Origin: Haliotis asinina | Taxonomy: Eukaryota > Mollusca > Gastropoda > Lepetellida > Haliotidae | NCBI RefSeq assembly: GCF_037392515.1 | Contig: NC_090290.1 | Location: 37,082,753 to 37,146,752, forward strand | Length of the DNA stretch: 64,000 bases | Reading direction: 5' to 3' | Notes under the pieces: model-generated | Told to the model about the DNA's origin: nothing | Databases searched by the model: none | What the model saw: only the letters and a program-made list of their open reading frames with translations | Part shown: in pieces, positions 1-10,249 of the stretch | Numbering within the stretch: the first letter of the stretch is position 1 | Layout: every line of letters starts with the position of its first letter | Position numbers and translations under genes: made by a program

Positions 1-86
1 TGTTGTCTTACACTCGATTATTTACAGACCACCGTCATATAGCTGAAATATTGCTGGGTGCGGCGTAAAACTAAACTCACTCACTT
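1..86 (+). mobile_element. SINE-B, 3' part, cut by window start
   Basis: SINE-B in its sense direction starts ACCCGTGAAGGTCCCGGG, contains CTTGTCGTAAGAGGCGACTA and GATCGATGCTCATGTTGTTG, and ends CATATAGCTGGAATATTGCT..GCGGCGTAAAACTAAACTCACTCACT. Only the last third, from ACTCGATTATTTACAGACC, is present here. Confidence 0.85.
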
Positions 87-233
87 AAAGACTTGGAAAA
101 TGCTTGTATCCAACTGAAGTAAATAAAAAGACTACTTAAAAAAGTAAGTGGCGAGAATTGTTTTGGCATCCCTATTTGAAGAGTATTTCAATTGTACTGA
201 AGGGTGTATTTGTTTTTAATGGATCTTAATGCG

Positions 234-239
234 TTTATT
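234..239 (-). terminator. Polyadenylation signal of gene 1
   Basis: AATAAA on the minus strand within GTAATAAACGCA, 170 bases beyond the stop of the tentative last exon. The other minus-strand 3' end, at 4081-4086, has nearly the same context. Confidence 0.4.
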
Positions 240-406
240 ACTGAAGGCACTCCCAGTCTGCCGATTATGAAGGAAAAACACAACTACAAAAGCAGGTGCA
301 AAACTGAAAATACTGATGTATGATACTTAATATAAGTCTCAAACAGCGGAGTCGAGATAGTGATCATCAGTTTGATATAAGTCTTCAGTGTTAAGTGCAA
401 GTTTGA

Positions 407-534
407 TTATGTGATATTCAGTGCGGCATATGGTGAAGAGAGCAAGACATGATTTGGCAACCATCTGACCCTTACTAATCTTGTAATGATGTAAATGTCT
501 TCAGCAAAAATCTTACATACCCACACACAGCTCT
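407..534 (-). CDS. Gene 1 exon 3 (tentative terminal exon)
   Basis: A possible acceptor (ATAACAG) precedes 534. Starting there, the phase fits exon 2: the split codon becomes Glu, followed by S-C-V-W-V-C and about 36 more residues to a stop ending at 407. This would bring the total to six cysteines (C-x3-C-x5-C-x8-C-x2-C-x3-C) and about 87 residues including the signal peptide. The acceptor has a weak pyrimidine tract, and other exons could lie in the intron. An AATAAA 170 bases after the stop supports a 3' end here. The call is an inference from phase, cysteine content and the polyadenylation signal. Confidence 0.33.
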
Positions 535-756
535 CTGTTATGCGGATTAAGTTTTGAATTTTACAATTTAAAGAAATGTAAACTACGTTGTACATCATAC
601 AAACATAAAAATGAACTTTTTTCTTCGAGTGCAGAAAAGACAGGTCTCTGTTTCCATATAATTTCGCAAGTCGAATTGAAAATCAAACAAATGATGTAAC
701 TAAACGAAATACATAGTTCTATTTGGCCACAGTTTAGATGCTACTATATAAACACT

Positions 757-1233
757 AAAGGTTGTTCATTGTCACGAAGGGGGCATGGGTTGATGTACCC
801 TCGATCGATGTTTATGGTCCATTTCGGGCTCAGGGAACATAAACAAACATCGAGGATACATCAACTCACGCGCCCCGAGGGACGAGTGAACAACGTATTT
901 CTCTTACCGAATTCCTCAATGTTAATTTTGAATTGTCTGAAGCACTGGTACAAATCTTTTTTGTAGCTATCACCATAGATTTTGCAGACAAGAAAGACAA
1001 ATTTAGAGCTATCACCCTTCCATTGATTTGCATTCGTAAAACATCGATAATTTCGTACATCATAACGATTCAATGCTATTCGAGATAAAGAATTACTATC
1101 ACGGTGTACTAAATGAGTTCGGAATTCCAAGCGGGGTACATACAAATGTTACTCGCTTGTAAGCGGGGTACATTGAATATAACAGAAGAGCACCCAGCCA
1201 ATCAGAAAGCGACATTTATGTGTGACGTAAGAC
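757..1233 (-). repeat. Dispersed repeat DR-1, copy 1, ending in a foldback hairpin
   Basis: Aligns on the opposite strand with 29515-30135 (shared landmarks: ATTGG..GCTCTTCTGTTAT, CAATGTACCCCG, TCGAATAGCATT, TTCGGTAAGA.AAATACGTTG). One end, 761-894, is a self-complementary hairpin with arms GTTGTTCA and TGAACAAC and inner arms GTTGATGTACCCTCGAT and ATCGAGGATACATCAAC. The element class is unknown. Confidence 0.65.
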
Positions 1234-1293
1234 GAAAAGCTAAACGGGATCTTTCCATCAAAATAACGTTGATACAGATGAGGAAACACTCAC

Positions 1294-1359
1294 CGCACTT
1301 GTCCTCCCCATCCTCGTGCACACACACCTGGTTGTTCAAGCACATCAGCGAACACCCAG
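1294..1359 (-). CDS. Gene 1 exon 2: cysteine-rich segment
   Basis: This is a 66-bp exon with a textbook acceptor (pyrimidine-rich tract ending TTTCCAG) and a GTGAGT donor. It is symmetric, phase 1 to phase 1. The reading frame gives CSLMCLNNQVCVHEDGEDKC, with four cysteines spaced C-x3-C-x5-C-x8-C. The x5 and x8 spacings match the first part of an EGF-like module. However, the proposed next exon gives C-x2-C rather than the C-x-C expected of EGF, so a generic disulfide-rich secreted peptide is the safer call. It follows the signal-peptide exon in frame across a ~670-bp intron. That intron contains a SINE-A copy. Confidence 0.6.
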
Positions 1360-1658
1360 CTGGAAACAGGATGAGATTAACAGTATTTCGCACGTATCTT
1401 ATATCAGGTTTTCTCTTTTAAGCATTAGGAATGTAGCCTAAAATTAAAGTGTCAGCTGAAAATGGCCGTATAGCAAACAAAAATAATTGCGACAGAGACA
1501 AAATTTACCTTTATGTCTGAAAACAATATATCTGGCGTTAATACTGCTTTGAAAGAGTGAGAGAGATAATGTGTTCGAATCCCATATTACAGTGACTAGA
1601 TTAGAGTGAGTGTGAGGTATATGAATTCAAATATATCATCATAGGATTACAGTGAATG

Positions 1659-1805
1659 GGTTTTGGTTTACGCCGGGTTTAGCAACGTTACAGCAATGTC
1701 ACGGCGGGGACACCAGTGACGGGCTTCACACGTTGTGCCTGTGAGGGTCATCGAGCCTGGGTGTTCGGCGTGACGAGCGAACGCTTTAACCACTAGGCTA
1801 CCCTG
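1659..1805 (-). mobile_element. SINE-A, near full length
   Basis: SINE-A sense consensus here: a tRNA-like head GGGGTAGCCTAGTGGTTAAA..GCGTTCGCTCGTCACGCCGAAG with RNA polymerase III A box (TAGCCTAGTGG) and B box (GGTTCGATTCC), then ACAATGTGTGAAGCCCATTTC, then the same tail as SINE-B. This copy is reversed and lies in the intron between exons 1 and 2 of gene 1. Confidence 0.85.
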
Positions 1806-2026
1806 ATAATATTAGAATTAACTAAACATTATTTTTGTTATGAATCAGCGATGACTGACCATGCTTTGGGTGTTGATTTATGCTTCTACATCACTGGAGT
1901 TTCCGTCATCACCCTGACACAGCATGGTATTCCTCAAAGACAGTTGGCGTTAATTTACTCACTCATCAACGATAACGTGTAGATTATTCATCAGGCACAA
2001 ATATGAATAAAAAATTAAATACGTAC

Positions 2027-2096
2027 GGATTGCTGGCAAGATCCCTCCCATCGCCACGCACAGAATCAGTGAGAAGATCAGCAACCGTGTCGACAT
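2027..2096 (-). CDS. Gene 1 exon 1: signal peptide of a small secreted protein
   Basis: The exon runs from an ATG at 2096 to 2027 and is followed directly by a GTACGT splice donor. It encodes 23 complete codons plus one base, so it ends in phase 1. The product starts MSTRLLIFSLILCVAMGG: a basic residue, then a long hydrophobic stretch, as expected of a cleaved signal peptide. A longer in-frame ORF extends upstream, but this Met gives the only signal-peptide start and is the one chosen. The leftover base plus the first two bases of the exon at 1359 make a clean Pro codon, which supports joining them. The family is not recognised. Confidence is good that this is a real signal-peptide exon. Confidence 0.6.
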
Positions 2097-2290
2097 GGTT
2101 ATCTGATTAAAGAGCGTATAACGTTGCTTATCAAATACTATGTTCATAGTCTCGCGTGCGTCGCTGATCATAGGTTTATGAAAGCGAGTTCGTATCGATG
2201 TCACGCTATTAAAATTTACCAAAATGCTTTGTCGAACTTCGAATAAATTAGTTTTGATTTCACCAAAGAGCTTTGCTTGTTTTGTCTTTT

Positions 2291-2490
2291 GTTTAACGCC
2301 TGACTCAGCAATACTCCAGCCATACGGTAACGCTAGCTCTCACATACGTCTGTATTGACTGTCCCCATGAGTATCGATCTACGTAGATGGGTTACAGTGA
2401 CAACCACGTCAGCAAGCCTTACAACCCGTTCCCTCTTACTGCAAGTATGGGTTGCTGGAGACCAAACTCTAACCAGGATTTCTACGGAAA
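2291..2490 (-). mobile_element. SINE-B, diverged
   Basis: Reversed copy. ACTCAGCAATACTCCAGCCATA, CCACGTCAGCAAGCCTTACAAC and GTATGGGTTGCTGGAGACCA are recognisable. Located upstream of gene 1 exon 1. Confidence 0.65.
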
Positions 2491-3110
2491 TTACCCCAGA
2501 GCAACGGTTCGTAAACGCAGTGTGAATGACAAAGGATACTGGGCTGCTATGCCCTCTACAATTTACTAAACGTCGACGTATAGCTGAATTATTGAGTTCA
2601 CCAAACCAATCTTTGGGCTCATCTTACCTGTGGACGAAACAGCGCTACGTCCTCCTATGCTTATTGTCGTGGATGTGACTTATCCAGTCCGTCGCGCATC
2701 GGACACTTCAGTTCCCGGATGAAGCTTGAATGACAGCTGTCAGAAATCTGCTTCATTTTCAAATAATCAGGCATTGTGTACAGTGTGAATTCATTTGAAA
2801 GACAATAATGTGCGCATGCTGATGCATATATATTGAAAACATGTTGAATACACAATGGAATGTTTACTGTTGCCGTGCATTTGTTTTCATGGAAGGGATT
2901 TTGCCAACTGTTAGAGTCTGGCGTGCTTTCATATTTCGTATTAAGACATACGACATGCACCCAAGGATTGCTTGCCATTGTATACAGTGTTGTGATTTTT
3001 TTGTGATTTAAATTATGATGATTTCGAATATACTGAAACACTTGTGAATTGTTGAGTGTTGTGGGGATCAGGTGTTATCGTGGATAGAGTTATCTGTTAG
3101 TTTTTGAGGG

Positions 3111-3270
3111 GCGGTGGGGTTGTCTAATGGTTAAAACTTTGGCTGGCCACTCCGAAACTGCGGGTTCGATTCCCCACATGAATAAATGTGAGAAGCTCAT
3201 TTCCAGTGTCTCCACCTTCATATTGCTGGAACATTGCTAAAACTATTACTCAACCACCTCACTCACTCTT
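3111..3270 (+). mobile_element. SINE-A, full length
   Basis: Head GGGGTTGTCTAATGGTTAAA, B box GGGTTCGATTCCCCACATG, tail ending CCTCACTCACTC. Confidence 0.85.
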
Positions 3271-3633
3271 AGGTGATTAGCTGTTGACAACGATAGAAAA
3301 CAGCAAGTCCACTCGAAAGCTTTCTCTTCCTATAGATACAATGAAACACTTAGTATTCCTTACCACCTACCTGAAATCGATAATGATAACTTCGAGGCGA
3401 ACAGCTTCCAAAGAGATACCACTTGCCAAATATGGAATATAAACCATTGCTACGTACATCGAAAACAGTCGCACGCAGTGTTGTCGGTGTATCATCCAAC
3501 AATTACTCAACTCGTTGTAAGTAGAGTATTTAAACCTGTGCAAAACCCTAGGCACTCCTTGACGAAGTTCAAAACATCTACTTGACGTAAGGGACACCAT
3601 TTAACATATCACCCTTTTGCATCAATAGAAGGG

Positions 3634-3760
3634 AGACTGTTGAGTAGCCAAACGGTTTCTCGGCACATACAAAGCCCTGGTTCGATTGCCCACATTTCTG
3701 GCGTCCTACGCCGTTATCTTGATAAAATATTGCTAATAACGGCGTATAATCTTTACTTAT
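3634..3760 (+). mobile_element. SINE-A, diverged and internally deleted
   Basis: GTAGCCAAACGGTTTCTCGGCAC, GGTTCGATTGCCCACA and TATTGCTAATAACGGCGTA remain. The ACAATGTGTGAAG block is deleted. Confidence 0.6.
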
Positions 3761-4080
3761 TCCTTCATTTTTCGAATTCTTTTATCTTCTACAATTCGTA
3801 TATTGGATCGAAGTCTCATTTGGCTTGAAGTCTCGAAATAGAACGCCAAATGTCAGTGATGTTCTTGAAGCTTTCGTAGAAATAGTACTTTTCTAAATGA
3901 AATGCTACTGTTTGAAAGCAAAGAGACTTTAAAATTCAAATTGCTTTGTCTCTTTGCGATGAAACACATGAATCACCGTACTTTCCTTGAGGCAACCCAT
4001 GCTTATGTTGAAATCCTTCAAGTACATCTTATTAGTATACACAGAAATAACTTGACGTAACTTTTGTTTCAGAAATTGCG

Positions 4081-4086
4081 TTTATT
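4081..4086 (-). terminator. Polyadenylation signal downstream of the 4.1-kb exon
   Basis: AATAAA within GATTAATAAACGCA on the minus strand, 54 bases after the stop at 4140. A GT-rich stretch (GTTATTTCTGTGTAT) follows about 25-40 bases further on, as expected for a downstream element. Confidence 0.5.
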
Positions 4087-4139
4087 AATCATGTTAGTCA
4101 TTACTGCTTGACCGTCATTGTCTTGATGGAAGATGGGGA

Positions 4140-4219
4140 TCACCAGCAAGGACCCCCACAGTTGCCCATAGCGTTGGCTACTCCTCCTAGCCCACTGACA
4201 ATAAGGGCGAGAGCACCAA
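4140..4219 (-). CDS. Short Gly-rich terminal exon, possibly gene 2 exon 2
   Basis: A pyrimidine-rich acceptor (CTTCCTCTTTCATGTGCATCAG) precedes 4219. The frame then reads VGALALIVSGLGGVANAMGN and CGGPCW, followed by TGA. Fifty-four bases later there is an AATAAA. Acceptor, ORF, stop and polyadenylation signal together mark a last exon. Its phase fits the signal-peptide exon at 10922-10841, and the join would give a 53-residue secreted peptide, but no evidence excludes other exons between. Read alone from an ATG at 4244 it also looks like a 34-residue signal peptide plus a short Cys-containing tail. The ATG at 4244 would lie inside the first unit of the neighbouring 31-bp minisatellite. The function is unknown. 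Confidence 0.42.
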
Positions 4220-4242
4220 CTGATGCACATGAAAGAGGAAGC

Positions 4243-4624
4243 ATATGTTAGTTAATGTTACTCTTCAAGAAACATATGTCGGTTAATGTTACGTTTCAAG
4301 AAACATATTTCGGTGAGTGTTACTCTTCAAAGAACATACGTCGGTGAGTGTTACTCTTCAAGGAACATATGTCGGTGAGTGTTACTCTTCAAGAAACATA
4401 TGTCCGTTAGTGTTGCTCTTCAAGAAACATGTGTCGGTTAATGTTACTCTTCAAGAAACATATGTCGGTTAGTGTTACTCTGAAAGAAACATGTGTCTGT
4501 TAGCGTTACTCTTTAAGAAACATATGTCGGTTAATTCTACGTTTCAAGAAAAATATGTCAGTTACTGTTACTCTTCAAGAAACATGTGTAGGTTAATGTA
4601 CAGTTATTCTTCAAGAAACATATG
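4243..4624 (+). repeat. 31-bp minisatellite, 12 units
   Basis: Unit ATATGTCGGTTAATGTTACT + CTTCAAGAAAC. Unit length is constant at 31 bp except the 12th (36 bp). Variants alternate GTTAATG and GTGAGTG. The first unit starts about 25 bases from the splice acceptor at 4220. Confidence 0.95.
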
Positions 4625-5890
4625 GTCACGGCATCAGGTAGCTCAAAGATTAGCTGATGCGACCTTCTACTGGAGTTTAGACCTTGTGTGGCAGTGTAAC
4701 GAATAACAGTGAACCTAAGTGAAGTTATGCTGATTATTCAGTATGGCAGTTAAGTGTTCGTTGGCAGGTCTGTGCTTAGGGAGTGCTTAGACACTTTCAC
4801 GGAAGGTCGAACAGTCTTTGTGGACCGGTGTTCTCGTCGGTCCTATTGATTGTTCTTATGATATTTTTGTGATTTTCTTTTGCTTCTTTGTTTAAGAATA
4901 AACCAACAAGCGATTCAGCGGATGCAATGTGCCGAAAGTCTATGGTCTACGACATGTGTGAACTGTACGATTTCAGTTCGCAGAAGCCAATACGGGCACG
5001 CTATGTCTGTGTCCCGAGCGCACGATGAACTCCGTCTAGAAGGCATCAGGCCAACGACCCCAAAATTAAGGCCAAAATCCAGGTTTCCAAAAATCGCTGG
5101 TGAAACAACGTTGAAATTAGGTAATAGTCTTTTCTAGGAACGTGTATTCTCAAATATATTATGTGTAATATATGCCAATCAAAGAAAGTAGGGCATATGG
5201 GTTTTACAAGATTCATAAAATGCAAACGATGAAACCAAAGAGGAAATAGATGTTGAAGAGAAATAAAAGGAAAATCTGACAATTTATTCCGTTCCCATGG
5301 AAATGTTACATCTGTATGGATTTATATTACTATACTAGTGGTATAGTCGCAAAATGAAACATCCTCTTTTTATGGTATTTATATGTTGGGGTAATGGGCA
5401 TTGGTCACGTGTCACGTTCTCAGATAAGTCTCCATTCACTTTGTATTCCCTTGAAAAGAGTGGTCTTTGTTGAAATTAACACTAACTGAAAATCAGTGAT
5501 GCCAACAGGCTTACTGGATATGGGAAGGGTCACTGGTCCTTACGATCTGCCTACTGATGCCCTTAGTAGTTCCGTTAACAAGGAGTACGGGTATACGTGC
5601 TTTGCATGAGGACACAGTTCGTGCCGATCTTCCACGATTTGTCAATTGTCATATTTAACAAAACCCTGTTGGGATTTTGGCTCATGGTTGTCACAGATCA
5701 TTTGAATGAATTTATTGAAGATTGATTGATCGAGTCATTTATTCATTGAAGTTGGTTTACGCCCCTCGGAGCAGTGTTTCATCGACATGTGGAAATGGTC
5801 GAATCTGGACCATTGAGTCTTCTATGGAAGATGTCAATGATGGATTTACGCTGAATTTCAAGATTGAGAGTTGCCTCCCCTTAATTTTAA
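4625..5890. other. Unassigned spacer/intron
   Basis: No coding, SINE or tandem structure could be supported. Short ORFs here (for example 4880-5137) have no recognisable features. Confidence 0.5.
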
Positions 5891-6416
5891 AGGGGCACTG
5901 ATGCGGAGCAATTTCCGTGGACTGTTTGTTCCTTTTGCTATTGTTTGGCTCCGGTGAGACCCGGATGGTATCCCAGAATTCGTGACTGGTTCGTAACCTC
6001 TGCTGTGCAGCCCGTATGCGCAATTGAGAGTTTAATTATAGTCAGATCAACTAAGGTGAAGTCATTTTTACTTCATTACAAATGTACTATGAAAACAAAT
6101 GAAACACTTTGAAGGTTAGTCATCTGCCAGTGGTAGAAATGGTTGAAAAAATATTACGACGGAAAAATGACGAGGCCAATGTACGTCTTTATTTTTTGTC
6201 TCATAACCCTAATACGTTTATTGTCATATTTGCTTGATTTTGAAAATTAATAAAAGAACACGCGGTCTGCTTATACTTGCAGTAAATTTCTAACATGATT
6301 GTAACATTTAAACATTGTATAGACTGTCAATGCGGATCCTATTTCACACACGCCCTGTGCGCGATCTTGTGTGTGTTTTCTGTCATATAGATTCTGCTGA
6401 ATGCTACAACAAATAA

Positions 6417-6644
6417 GTGAGTGATTGGTTTTAGTTTTACGCCGCAATCAAGTCTGGACCAGACAATCCACTGATCAGCAACATGAACATCGATCTGCGC
6501 AACTCGGAACCGATGACATGTGTCAACCAAGTCAGCGAACCTGACCACCCGATCCCGTCAGTCGCCTCTTACGACAAGCATAGTTGCCTTTTATGGCAAA
6601 CGTGGCTTGCTGAAGGCCTGTTCTACCCCGGGACCTTCACAGGT
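6417..6644 (-). mobile_element. SINE-B, full length with a small internal deletion
   Basis: Flanked by a perfect 13-bp target-site duplication CTACAACAAATAA (6404-6416 and 6645-6657). Lacks about 40 bases between ACGCCGCA and AATCAAGTCTGG. Inserted in transposon copy 1; the other copy of that transposon lacks it. Confidence 0.93.
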
Positions 6645-7076
6645 CTACAACAAATAAATTAAAACAAAATGCAAATAATGAATTTAAAACAGACCAATGT
6701 TATAGCAACAATGTCAGGCTACTACCTTGTTCAGTAATGTATCCATCAGTATCCAGATAAGAGAACGATATTCCATTCATCTGCAGCTGGTGAATAATCC
6801 TGCTCTATGATGTGTGTCTTAAAACAGTTTAATTTGTGAAAAAGTGACACATCGTTTCAGGTCTTTCACATTAGTGAAAACCTGATAAACCTCTCATTGG
6901 TCACCCAAGACAGCACAGCTGGCTACTAATTGTACGATGTCTGCCATTCTAAGTAATCCAGTTAACCAAAAATGAGCAATCAATCAGTCAACGCAATGGT
7001 GGTTAATTCTTTGAAGGGAGGATGTTGTTTTTACTCTCGAACTTACCACAGGGTGTATTCAGTGTAGATTAGTACA

Positions 7077-7077
<1 letters not shown>

Positions 7078-7149
<72 letters not shown>
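7078..7149. repeat. (AC)n microsatellite
   Basis: About 36 uninterrupted AC units inside transposon copy 1. Confidence 0.97.
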
Positions 7150-7153
<4 letters not shown>

Positions 7154-8249
7154 AACTGCCTTTTGACAAATCGGCTGTAGAAAATAAAAGGAATTAATAA
7201 ATCAGTGTGTTATCGGATGTAATCTCTGTGTCGCATGCAGCCTGAAAACACTTATGGGCCGAAACTGTTTTGAGGATACCAACTGAAATTTGTTGTTACA
7301 TAAGAAATACATACAGGCATTTGCTGTGTACTTGGGTAAATAGGTGTAATCAGTTTTTCTTATGTAAGAAAATTTTCAGATTTCTCTACCAATGGCAAAG
7401 TCGTTGTTTTTAGTTTACGAATTCAAATATATTATCATAGGTAATAAAGCAGGGTAGCTACCATAGCTACCAAACTTTACGTATGATTTTCGCTATGACA
7501 GCTGGGCCAACCCTCAAAATTATCTAAATATAATGCTTTACAATCTTTCGGACTTATATGAAACAAACGGCTTGCTATGTGCCTGTAGACATCATATTTT
7601 CACATGACATGATTAAATATCAAGGTGAAAAACACAGAAATAGGATCAAATTGGATCAGTCACTATACCATCCAGGCATTAGAAAAATACTACACTGCTG
7701 GGATATTTTGTTACAGTCAGACAAGGAATATCATGGACATTTTAAAATAATGGCATATGATGGGCATCCGGGGTCCTGACTGTTTAGGGTAAAGAAATTT
7801 TGCTAATGTGGACAGGAGCCCAGTCCCTTTGTCCGCCACGGTGGAGGGAGCGTGTGCTGCCCAATTTTCTGCTTGGTTTCGTAATAAGACCGCTGGCTAG
7901 AAATATTATTCACTCCGCATCAGTGCCCCGTAAACATGCGATGAACTTGAGAATAACTCTTTGCAATGTGATACAGTGTTTTACCGAGCGTGTTAACCAC
8001 CAAAAGCTGAAACACCCCGTGCTGCCATCAAACATTAGTATTACACATTGTGTTGAAACTGAATCACTGCTCAAAACAGCGTTAATGCAAAGTCACTCAC
8101 TAATTATTTCTGGCTCTCTTGTAATTAAGATGACTAAGCGATACAAAGGGAAACAACCCGTGACGTACTCGCTATTATTTGATTGACGTTACAATAAGGA
8201 GCTATACGTATAATACTATCAGTGTTGAATATATATAATGATGTATACT

Positions 8250-8332
8250 CCCCAGGGAGTTGAAATTAAAATACGACGTGTCGTTGAGATTGACATCCAA
8301 TGATCGAGCGAAAAACCCTTGGCGCTATAGAA
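8250..8332 (+). mobile_element. SINE-C tail fragment
   Basis: CCCCAGGGAGTTGAAATTAA, GTCGTTGAGATTGACATCCA and GGCGCTATAG match the 3' end of SINE-C (see 23695-24200). A second tail fragment lies 80 bp on. Confidence 0.6.
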
Positions 8333-8411
8333 ACATTAATATTGTTGTATGTACCACACAAGATGTATGTAAACATATGCTTCTACCAATACTGAATGTG
8401 AATTAAGAACC

Positions 8412-8522
8412 ATGATCCCCAGGAAGTTGAGAATTAAAATACGATGCGCCGTTGAGATTGAAATGCAATGATCGAGAGAAAAACAAAGCGCCTTTGAGCA
8501 GCTGAGGTTCATGTTGGCGCTG
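8412..8522 (+). mobile_element. SINE-C tail fragment, second
   Basis: GATCCCCAGGAAGTTGAGAA, CCGTTGAGATTG, AAACAAAGCGCCTTTGAGCA and GGCGCTGTA. The two neighbouring tail fragments look like a local duplication of about 160 bp. Confidence 0.6.
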
Positions 8523-8532
8523 TACACACATT

Positions 8533-8793
8533 AGTACTGAAGCCATACTTACTGCATGTCTCTTTGCCTTCTATAATCTTGCATTTTTGAAAAGTCTTGC
8601 ATTTTGTATTGCACTGCACTGTAAAAAAGATCAAGGACGATGCTTTAGTCATGATCAAATCGACCCAGAAGCGTTCAGCGTCAATATGGATCTGTCAGTT
8701 CTGACAAATACGTGGAGTATCACTTGCTGTCACAATTTGTAACAGAAAATTGTACATCCCTTCCTCAGAGAAAGTTGAAGAGAAGAGTTGAAC
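8533..8793. other. Unassigned spacer
   Basis: AT-rich; nothing recognisable between the SINE-C tail fragments and the LINE remnant. Confidence 0.5.
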
Positions 8794-9762
8794 TTAGCGC
8801 GATGTTTTGAGTACATACGTGATGAGACAAGGGAATTTTTTCCCAAGATTTAAGGAATATTTAATAGTTTTATTATACCCTAAAATTGTTCCTTTGATGT
8901 AGTAAAGCTGTTTTTGTATCGCTGAAAGACAAAAAAAAATAATAATAAAAAAAATAAAAAAATAAAAAACACATTCAAACAAACAATAACAACAACAAAA
9001 AACCCAAACATTTTCACCCACTCTTATAGCAAGGATACCTCTGCTAAACCAACCTTCCATCAAGAGAATACTATTTCTAAATTGGTTATTCAACCACAGA
9101 CGTTCAACCAAAATTTCGTCTGGTTGACAAGTATTTACCTTTATGTAGTTGTTAATATTTACGCCAAACAGATAAACATGACTCCACAATATTATGGGTT
9201 ATCAAACTTTGCATCACTATGAAAATGTGCAGCAAGAAGAACGATTTTATTGAATGTAAATAAACCGGGACTGTGAGTTGAAATTTTATTTACATACTTT
9301 CTTAGGCAGGATAACTTACGGACATTTCTAAAGGACTTGATATCTTTATCCACCTTCTTCATATTTTCTACATATAGTTGTTCTCTTAATTTTATCTTTT
9401 TTGCCATCCCACGTGAAATAAGATACACTATTGTTGAGTTGATTGAGAATTCCTTTGGGGGATAGTACCACAAAAAAGTTGATATTGCCAATGTTTTCAA
9501 GACGGTAAATTTATGATGTAAGGACAGTTTTCTCTTTTTTCAGCTAGCCAGTATTCTGTTGTTTGTAGTCTTTTTATTAAATTGATTACCCATAAATCCC
9601 CCACAATGGGTTTAAAATATATACCAAGGATGTTAAAGTTACTTTCATGCCAATCTAGGCTATTTTCTGCACATAATTTCACTTTGCCACCAATCCTTGA
9701 GCTAACCCACATAGCTATTGTTTTTATTCAATGTTTTTATTCACAAGCCCTGACATTTTATA
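8794..9762 (-). pseudogene. LINE ORF2 C-terminal region (L1/Tx1-like), frameshifted
   Basis: This continues the reverse transcriptase remnant on the far side of the inserted MITE, in order: IFYKMSGL; KLCAENSLDWHESNFNILGI (9700-9630); KTLAIS..PPKEFSINSTIV and MAKKIKLREQLY (9495-9370); DIKSFRNVRKL; then DEILVERLWLNNQFRN and WFSRGILAIR (9110-9030). These follow the order of the L1 ORF2 thumb and C-terminal segments. At least four frame breaks and an A-rich expansion (8930-8990) show a long-dead copy. No 3' UTR or poly-A tail could be delimited. Confidence 0.75.
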
Positions 9763-9772
9763 GAATATATGC

Positions 9773-10249
9773 ATAAGCGCTCGACACTGGTACGTATTTG
9801 GAAGTATGACTTAAATATACAAGATATAGAAAAGTGTGACACTAACAATGGCGGCTCGGCTCGGCTCGGCTCGGCTCGGCTCGGCTCGGCTCGGCTCGGC
9901 TCGGCTCGTTTACGGTCTGACAAACGCTTCTGTAGCTTTGATCGTTGAAAAAAACTGCACAATTTATACTCCGTTGACCTCTGGAAAGTACCTTGAGTAT
10001 CACTTGCCTGTTATGTTTATTTCTATTTAAAGCTTTTAATAGTTTTACCTTCCACTCTCGGTAGTTTATATTAGGTCAACGGAGTATAAATTGTGCCGTT
10101 TTTTCAACGATCAAAGCTACAGAAGCGTTTGTCAGAACGAAAACGAGCCGAGTCGAGCCGAGCCGAGCCGCCGTTGTTAGTGTCACACCTTTCTATATCT
10201 TGTATATTTAGGTCATACTTCCACATATGTACCAGTGTCGAGCTCCTAT
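9773..10249. mobile_element. 477-bp foldback MITE inserted in the LINE, with GGCTC arrays in its arms
   Basis: The element has long imperfect terminal inverted repeats: about 9773-9985 pairs with about 10070-10249, both arms ending in GCTCGACACTGGTAC-type sequence. The left arm carries 12 tandem GGCTC units (9851-9910). The right arm carries a shorter CGAGC array (10144-10172). A 9-bp direct repeat GAATATATG flanks it (9763-9771 and 10250-10258). Removing the element and one repeat rejoins the LINE reading frame, so the boundaries are well supported. The 9-bp duplication and long arms suggest a Mutator-like or foldback type. No transposase is encoded. Confidence 0.8.

Larger units (their letters stand above)
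5891..7930 (+). mobile_element. Non-autonomous TIR transposon, copy 1 (host of a SINE-B insertion)
   Basis: The termini are AGGGGCACTGATGCGGAG at the left and its inverse at the right, within a TTAA at the left edge and a degraded GTAA at the right. It aligns over its whole length, in inverted orientation, to 60348-61919. It contains a SINE-B copy (6417-6644) with its own 13-bp duplication and a long AC microsatellite (7078-7149), which explain most of its extra length. Frames inside it have no counterpart in the other copy, so no protein is encoded. TTAA suggests piggyBac-type; the same edge can also be read as a TA duplication (mariner-type). Confidence 0.75.

Noticed and set aside
2661..3041. 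126-codon minus ORF
   Set aside because: Composition looks random, no splice or start context, no recognisable motif; kept out of the gene list.
3111..3190. tRNA gene candidates at SINE-A heads (also 21814, 27931, 35352, 46828)
   Set aside because: A and B boxes are present, but cloverleaf stems are incomplete and each is followed by the SINE body; these are SINE heads, not tRNA genes.
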